Shown piece by piece: positions 34,250 to 45,019 of a stretch of DNA of 64,000 nt. The notes below the pieces were generated by a model. It was not told the DNA's origin and did no database searches. It saw nothing but the letters and a program-made list of their open reading frames with translations. Positions within the stretch are counted from its first letter, which is position 1; every line of letters begins with the position of its first letter. Origin of the DNA: Aeromonas piscicola (GTDB lineage: Bacteria > Pseudomonadota > Gammaproteobacteria > Enterobacterales > Aeromonadaceae); the NCBI RefSeq assembly GCF_000820005.1, contig NZ_CDBL01000018.1:53169-117168 (forward strand). The letters run 5' to 3'. A program made the translations under genes and the position numbers.

Positions 34250-36874
34250 TTACTGCTGCAATGCCTTGCTTATCTTCTCGAACAGATCCCGCGCCAGCCC
34301 GTCCAGGTTGAACAGCCGGAGCAGCTCTGCGCGGATCAGCGCCTTTCGTGCCTCATCCAGTCGCTTGAACTGAATGAGCGGGGTAATAAGGCGAGAAGCC
34401 ACCTGAGGATTGACCTCGTTGAGCTCGACCAGCAGATCAGTCAGGAAGCGGTAACCACTGCCGTCAACGGCATGGAACTGTACCTGGTTGTTCATGGCAA
34501 AACTGGCTACCAGGGCGCGCAGCCGGTTCGGGTTGCGAATGCTGAAGGTGGGGTGGTTCATCGCCTGCTTCACCTCCTCAAGCACGTCTTCCGCCGGCTT
34601 GGATCCCACCAGCCGCAACCAGTTGTCCAGCACCAGTCCATCCTTGGCCCACTTGCCTTCGAAGTCCGCCAGCAGGGCAGCCCGGCATGGCAGCAGATAG
34701 CCGTTGGCCACCTGTAGCGCCGCCAGGGTATCGGTCATGTTGTCGGCATCCGCATATTGCTGACGCACCAGAGCATCGGCATGCTCGGCATTCAGTGCAG
34801 CCAGATAACCGAGCACAACGCCTTTGAGCGCACGCTTGGCCATATCGGCATGCACCACCTGATAGCCTTGCAAGCGCAGGCTGTCGTAAGTGGCCGTCAG
34901 TCGGGCACCGAACGCCTGCGCCAGCGAGGCATGAATGGTATCCCGCACCTGATGGATGGCATCGATATCGGCCACCTCGAACAGCTCGGCCAGGGTAGCC
35001 TCCCCCGGCAACGCCAGGATCTCCGCCTTGAGGGCAGGATCGAGTGCTGCATCGTCCAGAATGGCGACAAAGGCCGCCAGCAGAGTCTGGGATAGCTCAA
35101 CCCCCTGCCCGTGCTGGACCCGTGCCACCCCGTCGATGACCGCCTTGTTGATCAGCATCTGGGCAGCATCCCAACGGGCGAACTCGTTGCGTGCAAAGCG
35201 CATCAGGAAGGCCAGCGCCTCCTCGCTGTAGTCATAGTGCAGCTTGACCGGCGCGGAGAAGTCCCGCAGCAGGGAAGGAACCGGCTTGACCGGCACCCGA
35301 TCGAACTCGAAGGTCTGCTCTGCCTCCAGCACGTCGAGCACGTTGCCGATCGGCTTGCCCTGATACTGCAGCGCGATGGCGGCACCGTGCTCGTCATACA
35401 GCTCGATGTCGAGGGGAATATGCAGCGGCAGTTTTTGCGGCTGATCCTGGGTCGGCGGGGTGTGCTGGCTCACATGGAGGCGATAGATACCGCTGGCGGC
35501 ATCGTACTCGTCGGTGACGGTCAGCTCGGGCGTGCCGGACTGGCTGTACCAGCGGCGGAAACGACCGAGATCCACGCTGGAGGCATCCTCCATCGCCTGC
35601 ACGAAATCATCGCAGGTGACCGCCTGCCCATCGTGGCGCTCGAAGTAGAGTTTCATCCCGGCTTGGAAGTTGGCTTCCCCCAGCAGGGTGTGCAGCATGC
35701 GGATCACTTCCGAGCCCTTCTCGTAAACGGTCAGGGTATAGAAGTTGTTCATCTCGATCACCACATCCGGGCGGATGGGATGCGCCATGGGGCCGGCATC
35801 TTCGGCAAACTGAGGGCCACGCACGGTACGCACGTTGTTGATGCGGTTGACGCCACGCGAGCCCAGATCGGAGGAGAATTCCTGATCCCGGAACACGGTC
35901 AGCCCCTCTTTGAGGCTGAGCTGGAACCAGTCTCGGCAGGTAACCCGGTTGCCGGTCCAGTTGTGGAAATATTCGTGACCGATCACCCGTTCGATGCCGT
36001 GGTAGTCGCCGTCGGTGGCGGTGGCTGGATTGGCCAGCACGAACTTGGAGTTGAAGATGTTGAGCCCCTTGTTCTCCATGGCGCCCATGTTGAAGAAGTC
36101 CACCGCGACGATCATATAGATGTCGAGGTCGTACTCTAGGCCGAAGCGCTGCTCGTCCCAGCGCATGGAGTTGACGAGGCTCTCCATGGCAAAGCCGGCA
36201 CGGTCCAGGTTGCCCTTGTCGACGAAGATCTCGAGGGCCACCTTGCGGCCACTTTTGGTGGTGTAGTGGCTGCGCTCCACATCGAAATCACCGGCTACCA
36301 GCGCAAACAGGTAGCTGGGTTTGGGGAAGGGATCCTGCCACTGCACGAAGTGGCGGCCGCCATCCAGCTCGCCGCTGTCGACCTTGTTGCCGTTGGAGAG
36401 CAGGAAAGGGAACTGGGATTTGTCGGCGGTAATGCGGGTGCTGTAACGGGCCAGAATGTCGGGCCTGTCCAGGTAATAGGTGATGCGCCGGAACCCTTCG
36501 GCCTCGCACTGGGTACAGTAGGCATCGCCGGACTTGTAGAGTCCCTCCAGCGCTGTGTTAGCGGCGGGATCCAGCAGGGTGACGACAGTCAGCACGCACT
36601 CGGCCGGCAGGTTGAACAGGGTCAGGCTGCTCTCCCCCTGCTCATACTGGCTGAAAGGTACCCCGTCCACGCTGACGCTGTGCAGGGAGAGCCCCTCTCC
36701 GTCCAGCACCAGCGGCGCATTGTGTTCACCGTTGCGACGCAGACGGGAGATGGCGGTGACCTGGGTCAGCGGCTCCTGCAGTTGAAAGTCGAGATCGATG
36801 CTGTCGATCCAGTAGAGCGGAGCCTGATAATCCTGGCGATATTTGGCCGTCATGGCCTGGGAGTGATCGGTCAT
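34250..36874 (-). CDS. pepN: Aminopeptidase N (M1 family)
   Basis: 874 residues (E. coli 870). Zinc metallopeptidase that removes N-terminal residues in cytoplasmic peptide turnover. The exopeptidase motif GAMENKGLN and the zinc site HEYFHNWTGNRV with downstream glutamate in LKEGLTVFRDQEF are intact; the C-terminal helical domain is complete. ATG at 36874 follows GGAAG; an in-frame ATG seven codons later is possible. Confidence 0.96.
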   Translation of the reverse strand: MTDHSQAMTAKYRQDYQAPLYWIDSIDLDFQLQEPLTQVTAISRLRRNGEHNAPLVLDGEGLSLHSVSVDGVPFSQYEQGESSLTLFNLPAECVLTVVTLLDPAANTALEGLYKSGDAYCTQCEAEGFRRITYYLDRPDILARYSTRITADKSQFPFLLSNGNKVDSGELDGGRHFVQWQDPFPKPSYLFALVAGDFDVERSHYTTKSGRKVALEIFVDKGNLDRAGFAMESLVNSMRWDEQRFGLEYDLDIYMIVAVDFFNMGAMENKGLNIFNSKFVLANPATATDGDYHGIERVIGHEYFHNWTGNRVTCRDWFQLSLKEGLTVFRDQEFSSDLGSRGVNRINNVRTVRGPQFAEDAGPMAHPIRPDVVIEMNNFYTLTVYEKGSEVIRMLHTLLGEANFQAGMKLYFERHDGQAVTCDDFVQAMEDASSVDLGRFRRWYSQSGTPELTVTDEYDAASGIYRLHVSQHTPPTQDQPQKLPLHIPLDIELYDEHGAAIALQYQGKPIGNVLDVLEAEQTFEFDRVPVKPVPSLLRDFSAPVKLHYDYSEEALAFLMRFARNEFARWDAAQMLINKAVIDGVARVQHGQGVELSQTLLAAFVAILDDAALDPALKAEILALPGEATLAELFEVADIDAIHQVRDTIHASLAQAFGARLTATYDSLRLQGYQVVHADMAKRALKGVVLGYLAALNAEHADALVRQQYADADNMTDTLAALQVANGYLLPCRAALLADFEGKWAKDGLVLDNWLRLVGSKPAEDVLEEVKQAMNHPTFSIRNPNRLRALVASFAMNNQVQFHAVDGSGYRFLTDLLVELNEVNPQVASRLITPLIQFKRLDEARKALIRAELLRLFNLDGLARDLFEKISKALQQ

Positions 36875-36951
36875 TATTGTTTGCTTCCACGCTTGTAATT
36901 GACGTGTCAGAGGCTGTCACAACCGGTTGGCAGGGTCAAATAGTTTGCATT

Positions 36952-36985
36952 CAGCCAAAAGAAAGGGCGACCTGAGTCGCCCTTG
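36952..36985 (-). terminator. Intrinsic terminator of prc
   Basis: AAGGGCGAC, loop CTGA, GTCGCCCTT, with TTTCTTTT downstream on the minus strand. Confidence 0.85.
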
Positions 36986-37011
36986 TATGCATGTTTGTTC
37001 GCCAACCAAGG

Positions 37012-39027
37012 TCAGCCCTGTTTGCTGAGTCTGGCCAGATCTGCCGTGATGTTGGCAGCCTCGACCAGATACTCATCGGGGGCTTCAAAATCGGCCGGCA
37101 ACTCGTCTAGGCTCTTCACCGCAGGCTTGCCAAGGCGAGCCAGACGCTCGTTGGTGCGCGCCAGCGCCTTCTCATCCTGTTTGGCCTGATCAGCCAGACG
37201 CTCCGCCTCGTTGAGGGAGACCGACTTCTTGTCCTTCTCCTCCTTGTAGTCGGCGATGTCCTGCATCACATAGGCAAACTCGGGATCCTTGTTGATTCGA
37301 GCCTCGTGGGCCGATTGCAGCTTGGGCAACAGGCTGGCAAAGTTGCCGAGCTTGTCGTACTTGGCCGACGCTATCTTGTCCCAGGGCAATGCGTTGAACT
37401 CACGGCTCTCGCCCGTCTCTTCCGGGGCGACCGCAGTGGGGAAGCCGATGTCAGGTGCAACCCCCTTGTTCTGGGTGCTGCCACCGTTGATCCGGTAGAA
37501 CTTGGCGATGGTGTACTGCACGTGACCCAGCGGCTGCTCGTAGAAGTCATAGACCTTGGCGAGGCTGCGATGCTGTTGCACCGTGCCCTTGCCGAACGAG
37601 TTTTCACCCAGGATCAGGGCGCGACCATAGTCCTGCATAGCGGCGGCGAAGATCTCGGAGGCCGAGGCGCTGTACCGGTCGATCATCACCGACATGGGGC
37701 CGCCGTAATAGACGTTGCCATCGTCATCGCCATTGACCGTGATACGGCCCATGTGATCACGAATTTGCACCACGGGACCGCTGGCGAAGAAGAGACCGCT
37801 CAGGGCAGAGGCCTCGGTCAGCGCACCGCCGCCGTTGCCGCGCAGATCGACGATCAGGCCTTCGATCTTCTGCTTGTTGAGGCTGGAGAGTTCCTTGATC
37901 ACGTCATCGTGCAGATTGACGTAGAAACTCGGGATCTCGAGCACCCCTATCTTCTTGCCTTCGGCGTTGATCACCTTGGACTTGGCGGCCCTGTCTTCCA
38001 AGCGCACCTTGTCGCGGGTCAGCTCGATCTGCTCGGTCTTGGCGGTGGCGCCCTTGCCGCGCTGGATCTCCAGCTTCACCTTGCTGCCTTTTGGCCCCTT
38101 GATGAGTTCGACCACATCATCGAGACGCCAGCCGATCACATCGACAATCTTGCCGTCGTCCTGCCCTACCCCGGTGATCTTGTCATCGGGCTTGAGGTGA
38201 TTGGACTTGGCGGCCGGGCCACCCGGCACCAGGGAACGAATGACGGTGAAGTCATCCTCCGCCTGCAACACGGCACCTATGCCTTCCAGCGAGAGGTTCA
38301 TCTCGGTGTTGAAGCGATCGGCGCTGCGCGGAGAGAGATAACTGGTGTGCGGTTCGATGGCACGGGCGAAGGAGTTCATGAAGAGCTGGAACACGTCCTC
38401 GCTCTCGGTCTGGGACATCCGCTTGATGGCGTTGTTGTAACGCTTGCCAAGCAGCTCCTTGATCTCGGGCCACTCCTTGCCGCTGAGCTTGAGGCTCAGG
38501 GCATCGAACTTGACCCGCTGACGCCACAACTCGTTGAGTTCTGCTTCGTCTTTGGGCCAAGCCGCCCCTTCCCGATCAAAGATGTAATTGTCGGGCTGGG
38601 TAAAATCGAAAGGAGTATCGAGCAGTTTGAGGGCGTATTCGAACCGCTCATAACGCCGCTGCTGACTCAGATTGAACATCTCGTAGGCAGGTGCCAGCCG
38701 TCCTCTTTCGAGGTCGGTGTCAAAGCCGTTACGGTACTTTTCAAAGCGGCTGATATCAGAGGCCAAAAACAGGTTTCTGCTGTAGTCCAGATTCTCCAGA
38801 TACTTGTCGTAAATCACGGAGGAAAAGGCATCGTCCAGCTTGAACTGCTTGTAATGCGAGCGGGTAAACAGATTGGCAATTCGCTTGCTAGCCGTAGCAT
38901 GTTGGCTCTCTTGAGCCAACACAGGCAAATCACTTTCCTTGAGCACCGGCTCGATGGCCTGTGCAAGCCCGGCAAGCGCCAGGCTACAGGCAACGAGGGA
39001 AAAACGAATTACGCCATGCTTCAACAT
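37012..39027 (-). CDS. prc: Carboxy-terminal (tail-specific) processing protease
   Basis: 671 residues. Signal peptide 1-24 (ending GLAQA), N-terminal helical domain, PDZ domain about 240-320, then the S41 protease domain with nucleophile in DRYSASASE and lysine in ENSFGKGTVQ. Periplasmic; in E. coli it trims FtsI and, with NlpI, degrades the endopeptidase MepS. ATG 8 bp after the proQ stop with TAAGGAG overlapping that stop: a proQ-prc operon as in E. coli. Confidence 0.96.
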   Translation of the reverse strand: MLKHGVIRFSLVACSLALAGLAQAIEPVLKESDLPVLAQESQHATASKRIANLFTRSHYKQFKLDDAFSSVIYDKYLENLDYSRNLFLASDISRFEKYRNGFDTDLERGRLAPAYEMFNLSQQRRYERFEYALKLLDTPFDFTQPDNYIFDREGAAWPKDEAELNELWRQRVKFDALSLKLSGKEWPEIKELLGKRYNNAIKRMSQTESEDVFQLFMNSFARAIEPHTSYLSPRSADRFNTEMNLSLEGIGAVLQAEDDFTVIRSLVPGGPAAKSNHLKPDDKITGVGQDDGKIVDVIGWRLDDVVELIKGPKGSKVKLEIQRGKGATAKTEQIELTRDKVRLEDRAAKSKVINAEGKKIGVLEIPSFYVNLHDDVIKELSSLNKQKIEGLIVDLRGNGGGALTEASALSGLFFASGPVVQIRDHMGRITVNGDDDGNVYYGGPMSVMIDRYSASASEIFAAAMQDYGRALILGENSFGKGTVQQHRSLAKVYDFYEQPLGHVQYTIAKFYRINGGSTQNKGVAPDIGFPTAVAPEETGESREFNALPWDKIASAKYDKLGNFASLLPKLQSAHEARINKDPEFAYVMQDIADYKEEKDKKSVSLNEAERLADQAKQDEKALARTNERLARLGKPAVKSLDELPADFEAPDEYLVEAANITADLARLSKQG

Positions 39028-39035
39028 TTGTCTCC

Positions 39036-39668
39036 TTAGAGAACCAGATGCTCAAATTTGACCCGCAGCATCATGCCGGTCTGCAGTTGGACCTGAACGT
39101 CATCCTTGGTCACTTCCTTGATGGTCGCCGGCACAGGAGACTTGCCCAGCACGACCCGGACGCTTTGATCCACTTTCAGATTGGCAGCATCGACCTTCAC
39201 CAGAGGCGCATCGGCAACGGGTGCCTTGGGTGCGGCCTTGGGCTTGTCAGATTTGGCGGCAGCATCAGCCTTGCGCGGGGCAGGACGACGGGGCTGCTTG
39301 ACCTTCTCTTCTTTAGTATTGGTACGACGGCTGGCAAAGACGCGCTCTTTGCTCTCTTTCAGGGCTTGCTTGGCGTGCTCGATGTGCTCTTCGGTGAGCA
39401 GCTCGCCCGGGTTACCGTCCAGATCGACACGGGCCTGGCCGGCTTTGAGGCCATGCAGGTAACGCCAGCTGGAGGTGTATTGACGCAGTGCAGAGCGCAG
39501 CATGGTCTTGGAGACTCTGGCATCGTCAGCAAGACGCTCGGCCAAATCCTGGAAGATGCCAATCTTGAGCGGCTTGGCCTCTCCTTCAGCGATGAAGCAG
39601 GCCGGGAATTTCTCGACCAGGTAGGCAACGATCTCTTTACTGTTCTTCAGCTTCTCAGTGTTTTCCAT
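39036..39668 (-). CDS. proQ: RNA chaperone ProQ
   Basis: 210 residues. FinO/ProQ RNA-binding domain at about 5-115 ([29 protein letters not shown]), a basic flexible linker rich in K, P and A at 120-165, and a C-terminal Tudor-like domain ending VKFEHLVL. Global binder of structured small RNAs and mRNA 3' ends, also affecting ProP in E. coli. Upstream of prc, same order as E. coli. Confidence 0.95.
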   Translation of the reverse strand: MENTEKLKNSKEIVAYLVEKFPACFIAEGEAKPLKIGIFQDLAERLADDARVSKTMLRSALRQYTSSWRYLHGLKAGQARVDLDGNPGELLTEEHIEHAKQALKESKERVFASRRTNTKEEKVKQPRRPAPRKADAAAKSDKPKAAPKAPVADAPLVKVDAANLKVDQSVRVVLGKSPVPATIKEVTKDDVQVQLQTGMMLRVKFEHLVL

Positions 39669-39716
39669 GTATAACCTTGGCTTTCATATAAACGCGCGGG
39701 CACGCCCGAGCACAAC

Positions 39717-39749
39717 AAAGGCCCCATTATAGAGAGCTTGGGGCCTTTT
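39717..39749. terminator. Intrinsic terminator of msrC
   Basis: AAAGGCCCC and GGGGCCTTT form a perfect 9-bp stem with a 14-nt loop between msrC and proQ; T-rich on both sides. Confidence 0.75.
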
Positions 39750-39769
39750 GCGAACCATCAAGCAATGAC

Positions 39770-40228
39770 TTAGAGCATGCTTTCCAAAATTTGCACCGTT
39801 TCTTCCAGCCCAATCCGGTCTTCTGCGTCAAAACGGTTAAAGATTGGACTATCGATATCCAGTACGCTAATGATCTCGCCACCACGACGCACCGGGATCA
39901 CGATTTCCGAGTTGCTGGCGCTATCGCAGGCGATGTGACCTTCGAATTGGTGGACATCGTCAATGAGCTGGGTCTTGCCCTGTGCCACTGCAGTGCCACA
40001 GACCCCGCGGCCGACCGGAATGCGCACGCAGGCCGGCTTGCCCTGGAACGGACCTAGCACCAGGGTATCCCCCTGCAACAGGTAGAAACCCACCCAGTTG
40101 ATGTCGGCAAGCTCCTGCGCCAACAAGGCGGAGAGGTTGGCCAGGTTGGCGATGAGATCCGGTTCCCCTTCCAGCAGGGCCTGTGCCTGCTGGTTGAGAC
40201 CGCGATAAAATGCTTGTTTTTCAATCAT
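39770..40228 (-). CDS. msrC: Free methionine-(R)-sulfoxide reductase (GAF domain)
   Basis: 152 residues of a single GAF domain. Reduces free Met-R-sulfoxide in the cytoplasm. The signature INWVGFYLLQGDTLVLGPFQ, RIPVGRGVCGTA and FEGHIACDSASNSEIV hold the cysteines used in E. coli MsrC (YebR). Shorter at the C terminus than E. coli (165). The ATG at 40228 begins at MIEKQAFYRGLNQQ; the ribosome site is weak. Next to proQ-prc as in E. coli. Confidence 0.93.
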   Translation of the reverse strand: MIEKQAFYRGLNQQAQALLEGEPDLIANLANLSALLAQELADINWVGFYLLQGDTLVLGPFQGKPACVRIPVGRGVCGTAVAQGKTQLIDDVHQFEGHIACDSASNSEIVIPVRRGGEIISVLDIDSPIFNRFDAEDRIGLEETVQILESML

Positions 40229-40338
40229 GATTAAATGAACTTCACTCCCTGATAATCTGTGCAAGGTAACGCCCTGCCTGAAAATTTCAAATCAATTTTC
40301 ACCTTACCCCCCATCCTTTTGTTCATAAAGGCAGGGAT

Positions 40339-40797
40339 TCAACGGCCGACGGAGAGCGCCAACTGCTGGCGCTGGCCATTGCTCCACTCGATATTGAGCA
40401 GCCAGACCATCACAGCCGAAGTGCAGGAACCCACCAGGGTCGAGCCCTGCCAGCCGCGTTCTGCCGGCTCGAAACTGACCGGTATGGTGCCCATGAACAT
40501 GTCCCGTCCCTCCAGCCAGGCTTTCACCGGTTTGAAGGCGGGATCCCCCCCCTGAAGCAGTATCACGAAGTCATGTTCGGCACGCACCGGCAAGGAGGCG
40601 ACGCTGACGGTCATCGGCTTGTCCCCCAGCAACAGGCTGCAGGAGGTGCGGGACAGATCACAAATCTGATCTTTTTTTGCGCCCGCCACCACCGTCTGCC
40701 CCCCGCCAAACCAGGTTCGATAGGCAACCAATCCGAGCAAAATGGCCAGGACGATCGCCAAGTGGACAATTTTGCGTGAAGTGAGTCTCTCTTTCAT
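40339..40797 (-). CDS. Membrane-anchored protein of unknown function
   Basis: 152 residues: basic N terminus, one membrane helix (VHLAIVLAILLGLVAY) and a predicted periplasmic beta-rich domain with three cysteines (QICDLSRTSC, VGSCTS). No family recognised with certainty. Divergent from ccoN, from which it is separated by 283 bp; similar anchored domains with cysteines can act in oxidase assembly, but here that is only a thought from position. Confidence 0.75.
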   Translation of the reverse strand: MKERLTSRKIVHLAIVLAILLGLVAYRTWFGGGQTVVAGAKKDQICDLSRTSCSLLLGDKPMTVSVASLPVRAEHDFVILLQGGDPAFKPVKAWLEGRDMFMGTIPVSFEPAERGWQGSTLVGSCTSAVMVWLLNIEWSNGQRQQLALSVGR

Positions 40798-41080
40798 GAA
40801 AAAACAACCTTGTAAGATGCCTTGAAAATGACATTTTCGTGATCTCGCGCAAGGTAAATAATTGAGCAGGCGAGACCCAACGGAGCCAAATATATCACTG
40901 TTTATACTGTTATTTTACCTGTCAGTTCAGTATCATTCCCATTGAATTTTCATTTAGCTACTTTTTGCTTTTCCTTTTATTAACAGTTGTTAACAAGGGG
41001 TAAGGCAGTAGCCAATGATGTCGGTCCATGTCACTGGACAAAAAATCAAACAACAGCAGCATCGGAAGCGGAATACAACG

Positions 41081-42505
<1,425 letters not shown>

Positions 42506-42521
42506 TTGAAGAGGTCAAAGC

Positions 42522-43136
42522 ATGAGCAACAATAACCGTCACGAGATCTTTGAAAAGAGCGTACCCATGCTGGTGGTCGGCATCATATTTGCCATCAGCC
42601 TGGGGGGCCTGGTCGAAATTACCCCGCTGTTCTTCCAGAAGCAGACCACTGAGCCGGTAGAGGGCCTCAAGCCCTACACCGCCCTGCAGATGGAAGGCCG
42701 CGACATCTTCATCCGCGAAGGCTGTACCGTTTGTCACAGCCAGATGATCCGTCCGTTCCGCGCCGAAACCGAGCGTTACGGCCACTACTCGGTCGCCGGT
42801 GAAAGCGTGTGGGAGCACCCCTTCCTGTGGGGCTCCAAGCGTACCGGTCCGGACCTGGCCCGTGTGGGCGGTCGCTATTCAGACGACTGGCACCGCGCTC
42901 ACCTGATCAATCCGCGCGATGTGGTGCCCGAGTCCAACATGCCGGCCTTCCCCTGGCTCGACACCAATGTCCTGACCGGTGAACTGACCGGCAAGAAACT
43001 GGCGCTGTTCCGGGACCACTTCGGCGTGCCTTACAGCGACGCTGACATCCAGGGTGCAGGTGAGGCCGTCAAGGGCAAAACCGAACTGGATGCGCTGGTA
43101 GCCTATCTGCAATCACTGGGTCATGCCCTGAAATAA
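42522..43136 (+). CDS. ccoO: Cytochrome cbb3 oxidase subunit II (mono-heme c)
   Basis: 204 residues. One N-terminal membrane anchor (residues 14-32), then a periplasmic cytochrome c domain with CTVCH at 68-72 and axial methionine in SNMPAFPWL. Passes electrons from CcoP to CcoN. 16 bp after ccoN with GAAGAGG. Confidence 0.97.
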   Translation: MSNNNRHEIFEKSVPMLVVGIIFAISLGGLVEITPLFFQKQTTEPVEGLKPYTALQMEGRDIFIREGCTVCHSQMIRPFRAETERYGHYSVAGESVWEHPFLWGSKRTGPDLARVGGRYSDDWHRAHLINPRDVVPESNMPAFPWLDTNVLTGELTGKKLALFRDHFGVPYSDADIQGAGEAVKGKTELDALVAYLQSLGHALK

Positions 43137-43148
43137 AGGAGTCAGGAT

Positions 43149-43328
43149 ATGGATTACGGCACATTTCGCGGCCTTTATACCCTGCTGTTGATGGCCATCA
43201 TGATCGGCATCATCGTCTGGGCATACAGCAAGCGCCGCAAGGCCTCTTTCGACGAGGCTGCCAACCTGGTTTTTGCCGACGACGAGCAACCCGGTGCTGA
43301 TAACAAGAACGCAGGAGCGAAACAATAA
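43149..43328 (+). CDS. ccoQ: Cytochrome cbb3 oxidase small subunit
   Basis: 59 residues: one membrane helix (LYTLLLMAIMIGIIVWAYS), a basic KRRK stop and an acidic tail, as in CcoQ (FixQ), which stabilises the complex. AAGGAGT precedes the ATG. Its TAA stop shares an A with the ccoP ATG (TAATG). Confidence 0.92.
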   Translation: MDYGTFRGLYTLLLMAIMIGIIVWAYSKRRKASFDEAANLVFADDEQPGADNKNAGAKQ

Positions 43329-44305
43329 TGAGCACTTTGTTTAGCATTTTTGTGACCGTCATCAGCCTGGGGACCATACTCGGCTGCTTCTTGCTGCTGG
43401 TGTGGTGCCTGCGCGACAAGATGGGCGTGGAAGAGGGCAAGTCCATGGGACACGCCTTCGACGGTATTGAAGAGATCAACAACCCGCTGCCGAAGTGGTG
43501 GACCTATATGTTCCTCTTCTTCATCGTCACCGGTCTGGTCTACCTGCTGGCCTTCCCTGGCCTGGGCAACTGGAAGGGTCTGCTGGGCTGGCAGAGCTCC
43601 AACCAGGACGTCCGTTCTCTGGCCGAGTCCAAGGCTGCGGTGGCCTCCGCCAAGGCCGAAGGCCGGGCGGTGGAGTACGACCGCGAACTGGTCAAGGCTG
43701 ACGAGATCTACGGCGCCAAGTTCCGCGAACTGGCCTATCAGGCCGATGGCAAGACCTACCGCGCCATCGAAGAGATTGCCGCCGATCCGGAAGCACGCAA
43801 GGTGGGTCAGCGTCTGTTCCTGCAGAACTGCTCCCAGTGTCACGGTTCCGATGCCCGCGGTGGTCGCGGTTTCCCGAACCTGACCGACACCGAATGGCAA
43901 TGGGGCGGGCAGCCTGATCAGATCAAGACCACCATCATGGGCGGTCGTCAGGGTGTGATGGCGGCCTGGGGCGAGATCCTGGGTCAGGATGGGGTGAAAG
44001 AAGTCGCCTCCTACGTGCTGAGCCTGTCCGGTCGCAAGGTCGATCTGGTCGAAGCCAAGAAGGGCGAAGCACGCTTCACCATCTGCGCCGCCTGTCATGG
44101 TCCGGATGCCAAGGGCGGTATCGCCTTCGGGGCACCTGACCTGACCAACAACACCTGGCTGTATGGCGGTTCCCGTCAGGTGGTCGAGCAAACCATCACC
44201 CACGGCCGTCACGGCGTGATGCCGGCCTGGAAGGATATTCTGGGTGAAGACAAGGTGCATCTGCTCGCCTCCTACGTTTATAGTTTGTCCCACAACAACA
44301 AGTAA
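43328..44305 (+). CDS. ccoP: Cytochrome cbb3 oxidase subunit III (di-heme c)
   Basis: 325 residues. Two N-terminal membrane helices with the linker typical of FixP, then two cytochrome c domains with CSQCH (about residue 177) and CAACH (about 256). Receives electrons from the bc1 complex or soluble cytochrome c. Translationally coupled to ccoQ. Confidence 0.97.
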   Translation: MSTLFSIFVTVISLGTILGCFLLLVWCLRDKMGVEEGKSMGHAFDGIEEINNPLPKWWTYMFLFFIVTGLVYLLAFPGLGNWKGLLGWQSSNQDVRSLAESKAAVASAKAEGRAVEYDRELVKADEIYGAKFRELAYQADGKTYRAIEEIAADPEARKVGQRLFLQNCSQCHGSDARGGRGFPNLTDTEWQWGGQPDQIKTTIMGGRQGVMAAWGEILGQDGVKEVASYVLSLSGRKVDLVEAKKGEARFTICAACHGPDAKGGIAFGAPDLTNNTWLYGGSRQVVEQTITHGRHGVMPAWKDILGEDKVHLLASYVYSLSHNNK

Positions 44306-44344
44306 AATAAGCAGTAACATGTGATAAGCACGTGATTACTCAGT

Positions 44345-44375
44345 AAAAAGCCTCGACTCTTCGAGGCTTTTTGTT
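44345..44375 (+). terminator. Intrinsic terminator of ccoNOQP
   Basis: AAAAAGCCTCGA, loop CTCT, TCGAGGCTTTTT: 12-bp stem. Confidence 0.92.
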
Positions 44376-44434
44376 ATCTTGTGTTGGCTGAAAAGCCTCC
44401 ATTCTGTTAATCATACGTTTCGGTAGCACTCATT

Positions 44435-44923
44435 ATGTCCCAACCCTGGTATCGCCAATTTTGGCCTTGGTTCATCATCGCCCTCCCGGCCGCCGCCGTG
44501 GTCGCCAGCATTAGCACAGCCATCATCGCCAGCAAGGATGGCGTCAATCTGGTCGCCGAGGACTATTACAAACAAGGCAAAGAGATCAATCAGGACTTGA
44601 GCAAGTTCGATCGCTCCGAAGCCCTCAACATTCGCATTGTGCTGGAAGTGAATGGCAAGGAGCTGACCCTCAAGCCTCTGTCGGGAGATATCCCCCCCGG
44701 TCAGGCCCTCTACCTCTCCCTGTTCCACCCGACCCTGGCCGGCATGGACAGTGAACACATGGTGACGGCCGACGCCAGCGGCGTCTATCGTCTGCTGCTC
44801 GACAAACCATTGAACGGGAAATGGCATATCCGGGTCGATGCCTTCAATCACGAATGGCGTCTGCAAGAGACAGTCCAGCTCCCGACCAAGGCGCCCGTCG
44901 AACTCGATCCCAAAGGACGTTAA
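44435..44923 (+). CDS. ccoH: cbb3 oxidase assembly protein FixH/CcoH
   Basis: 162 residues. PWYRQFWPWF followed by one membrane helix and a periplasmic immunoglobulin-like domain with DYYKQGKEIN, the FixH signature. Needed for stability of cbb3 in other bacteria, exact role unclear. Begins the assembly set ccoH-ccoI-ccoS-safE after the structural genes; ribosome site weak. ccoG is not in the window. Confidence 0.92.
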   Translation: MSQPWYRQFWPWFIIALPAAAVVASISTAIIASKDGVNLVAEDYYKQGKEINQDLSKFDRSEALNIRIVLEVNGKELTLKPLSGDIPPGQALYLSLFHPTLAGMDSEHMVTADASGVYRLLLDKPLNGKWHIRVDAFNHEWRLQETVQLPTKAPVELDPKGR

Positions 44924-44926
44924 GCC

Positions 44927-45019
44927 ATGACAGGCGGTTTTCATCCTGGCGAGCCGGTTCCCGCCAGCACGCCCCATGCCCCGAACGTTTACTTTACCTC
45001 CCGGGGCAAGACGCCATGA
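44927..45019 (+). CDS. Possible 30-residue leader peptide overlapping ccoI
   Basis: ATG at 44927, 9 nt after AAAGGA, opens a 30-codon frame ending in a TGA that overlaps the ccoI ATG (CCATGA). Its start, MTGGFHPGEPVPAS, copies the CcoI start MKACFHCGEPVPAG with both cysteines replaced; the DNA is also alike (GAGCCGGTTCCCGCC versus GAACCGGTTCCCGCC). It looks like an 89-bp partial tandem duplication of the gene start that now could couple translation of ccoI. Confidence 0.4.
   Translation: MTGGFHPGEPVPASTPHAPNVYFTSRGKTP

Noticed and set aside
36924..36934. CAACCGGTTG upstream of pepN
   Set aside because: Only the core of the RbsR-type palindrome; no functional link to ribose.
37306..39039. 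A 577-codon antisense frame over prc
   Set aside because: No motif, no ribosome site, and fully explained by the sense gene.
40272..40336. CCCTGCCT / AGGCAGGG inverted repeat between msrC and the unknown gene
   Set aside because: Only 8 bp with a 49-nt loop and no T-run; likely chance.
40798..41080. Possible FNR box at ccoN
   Set aside because: The dyad TTAACAGTTGTTAA was considered, but nothing fits TTGAT-N4-ATCAA.
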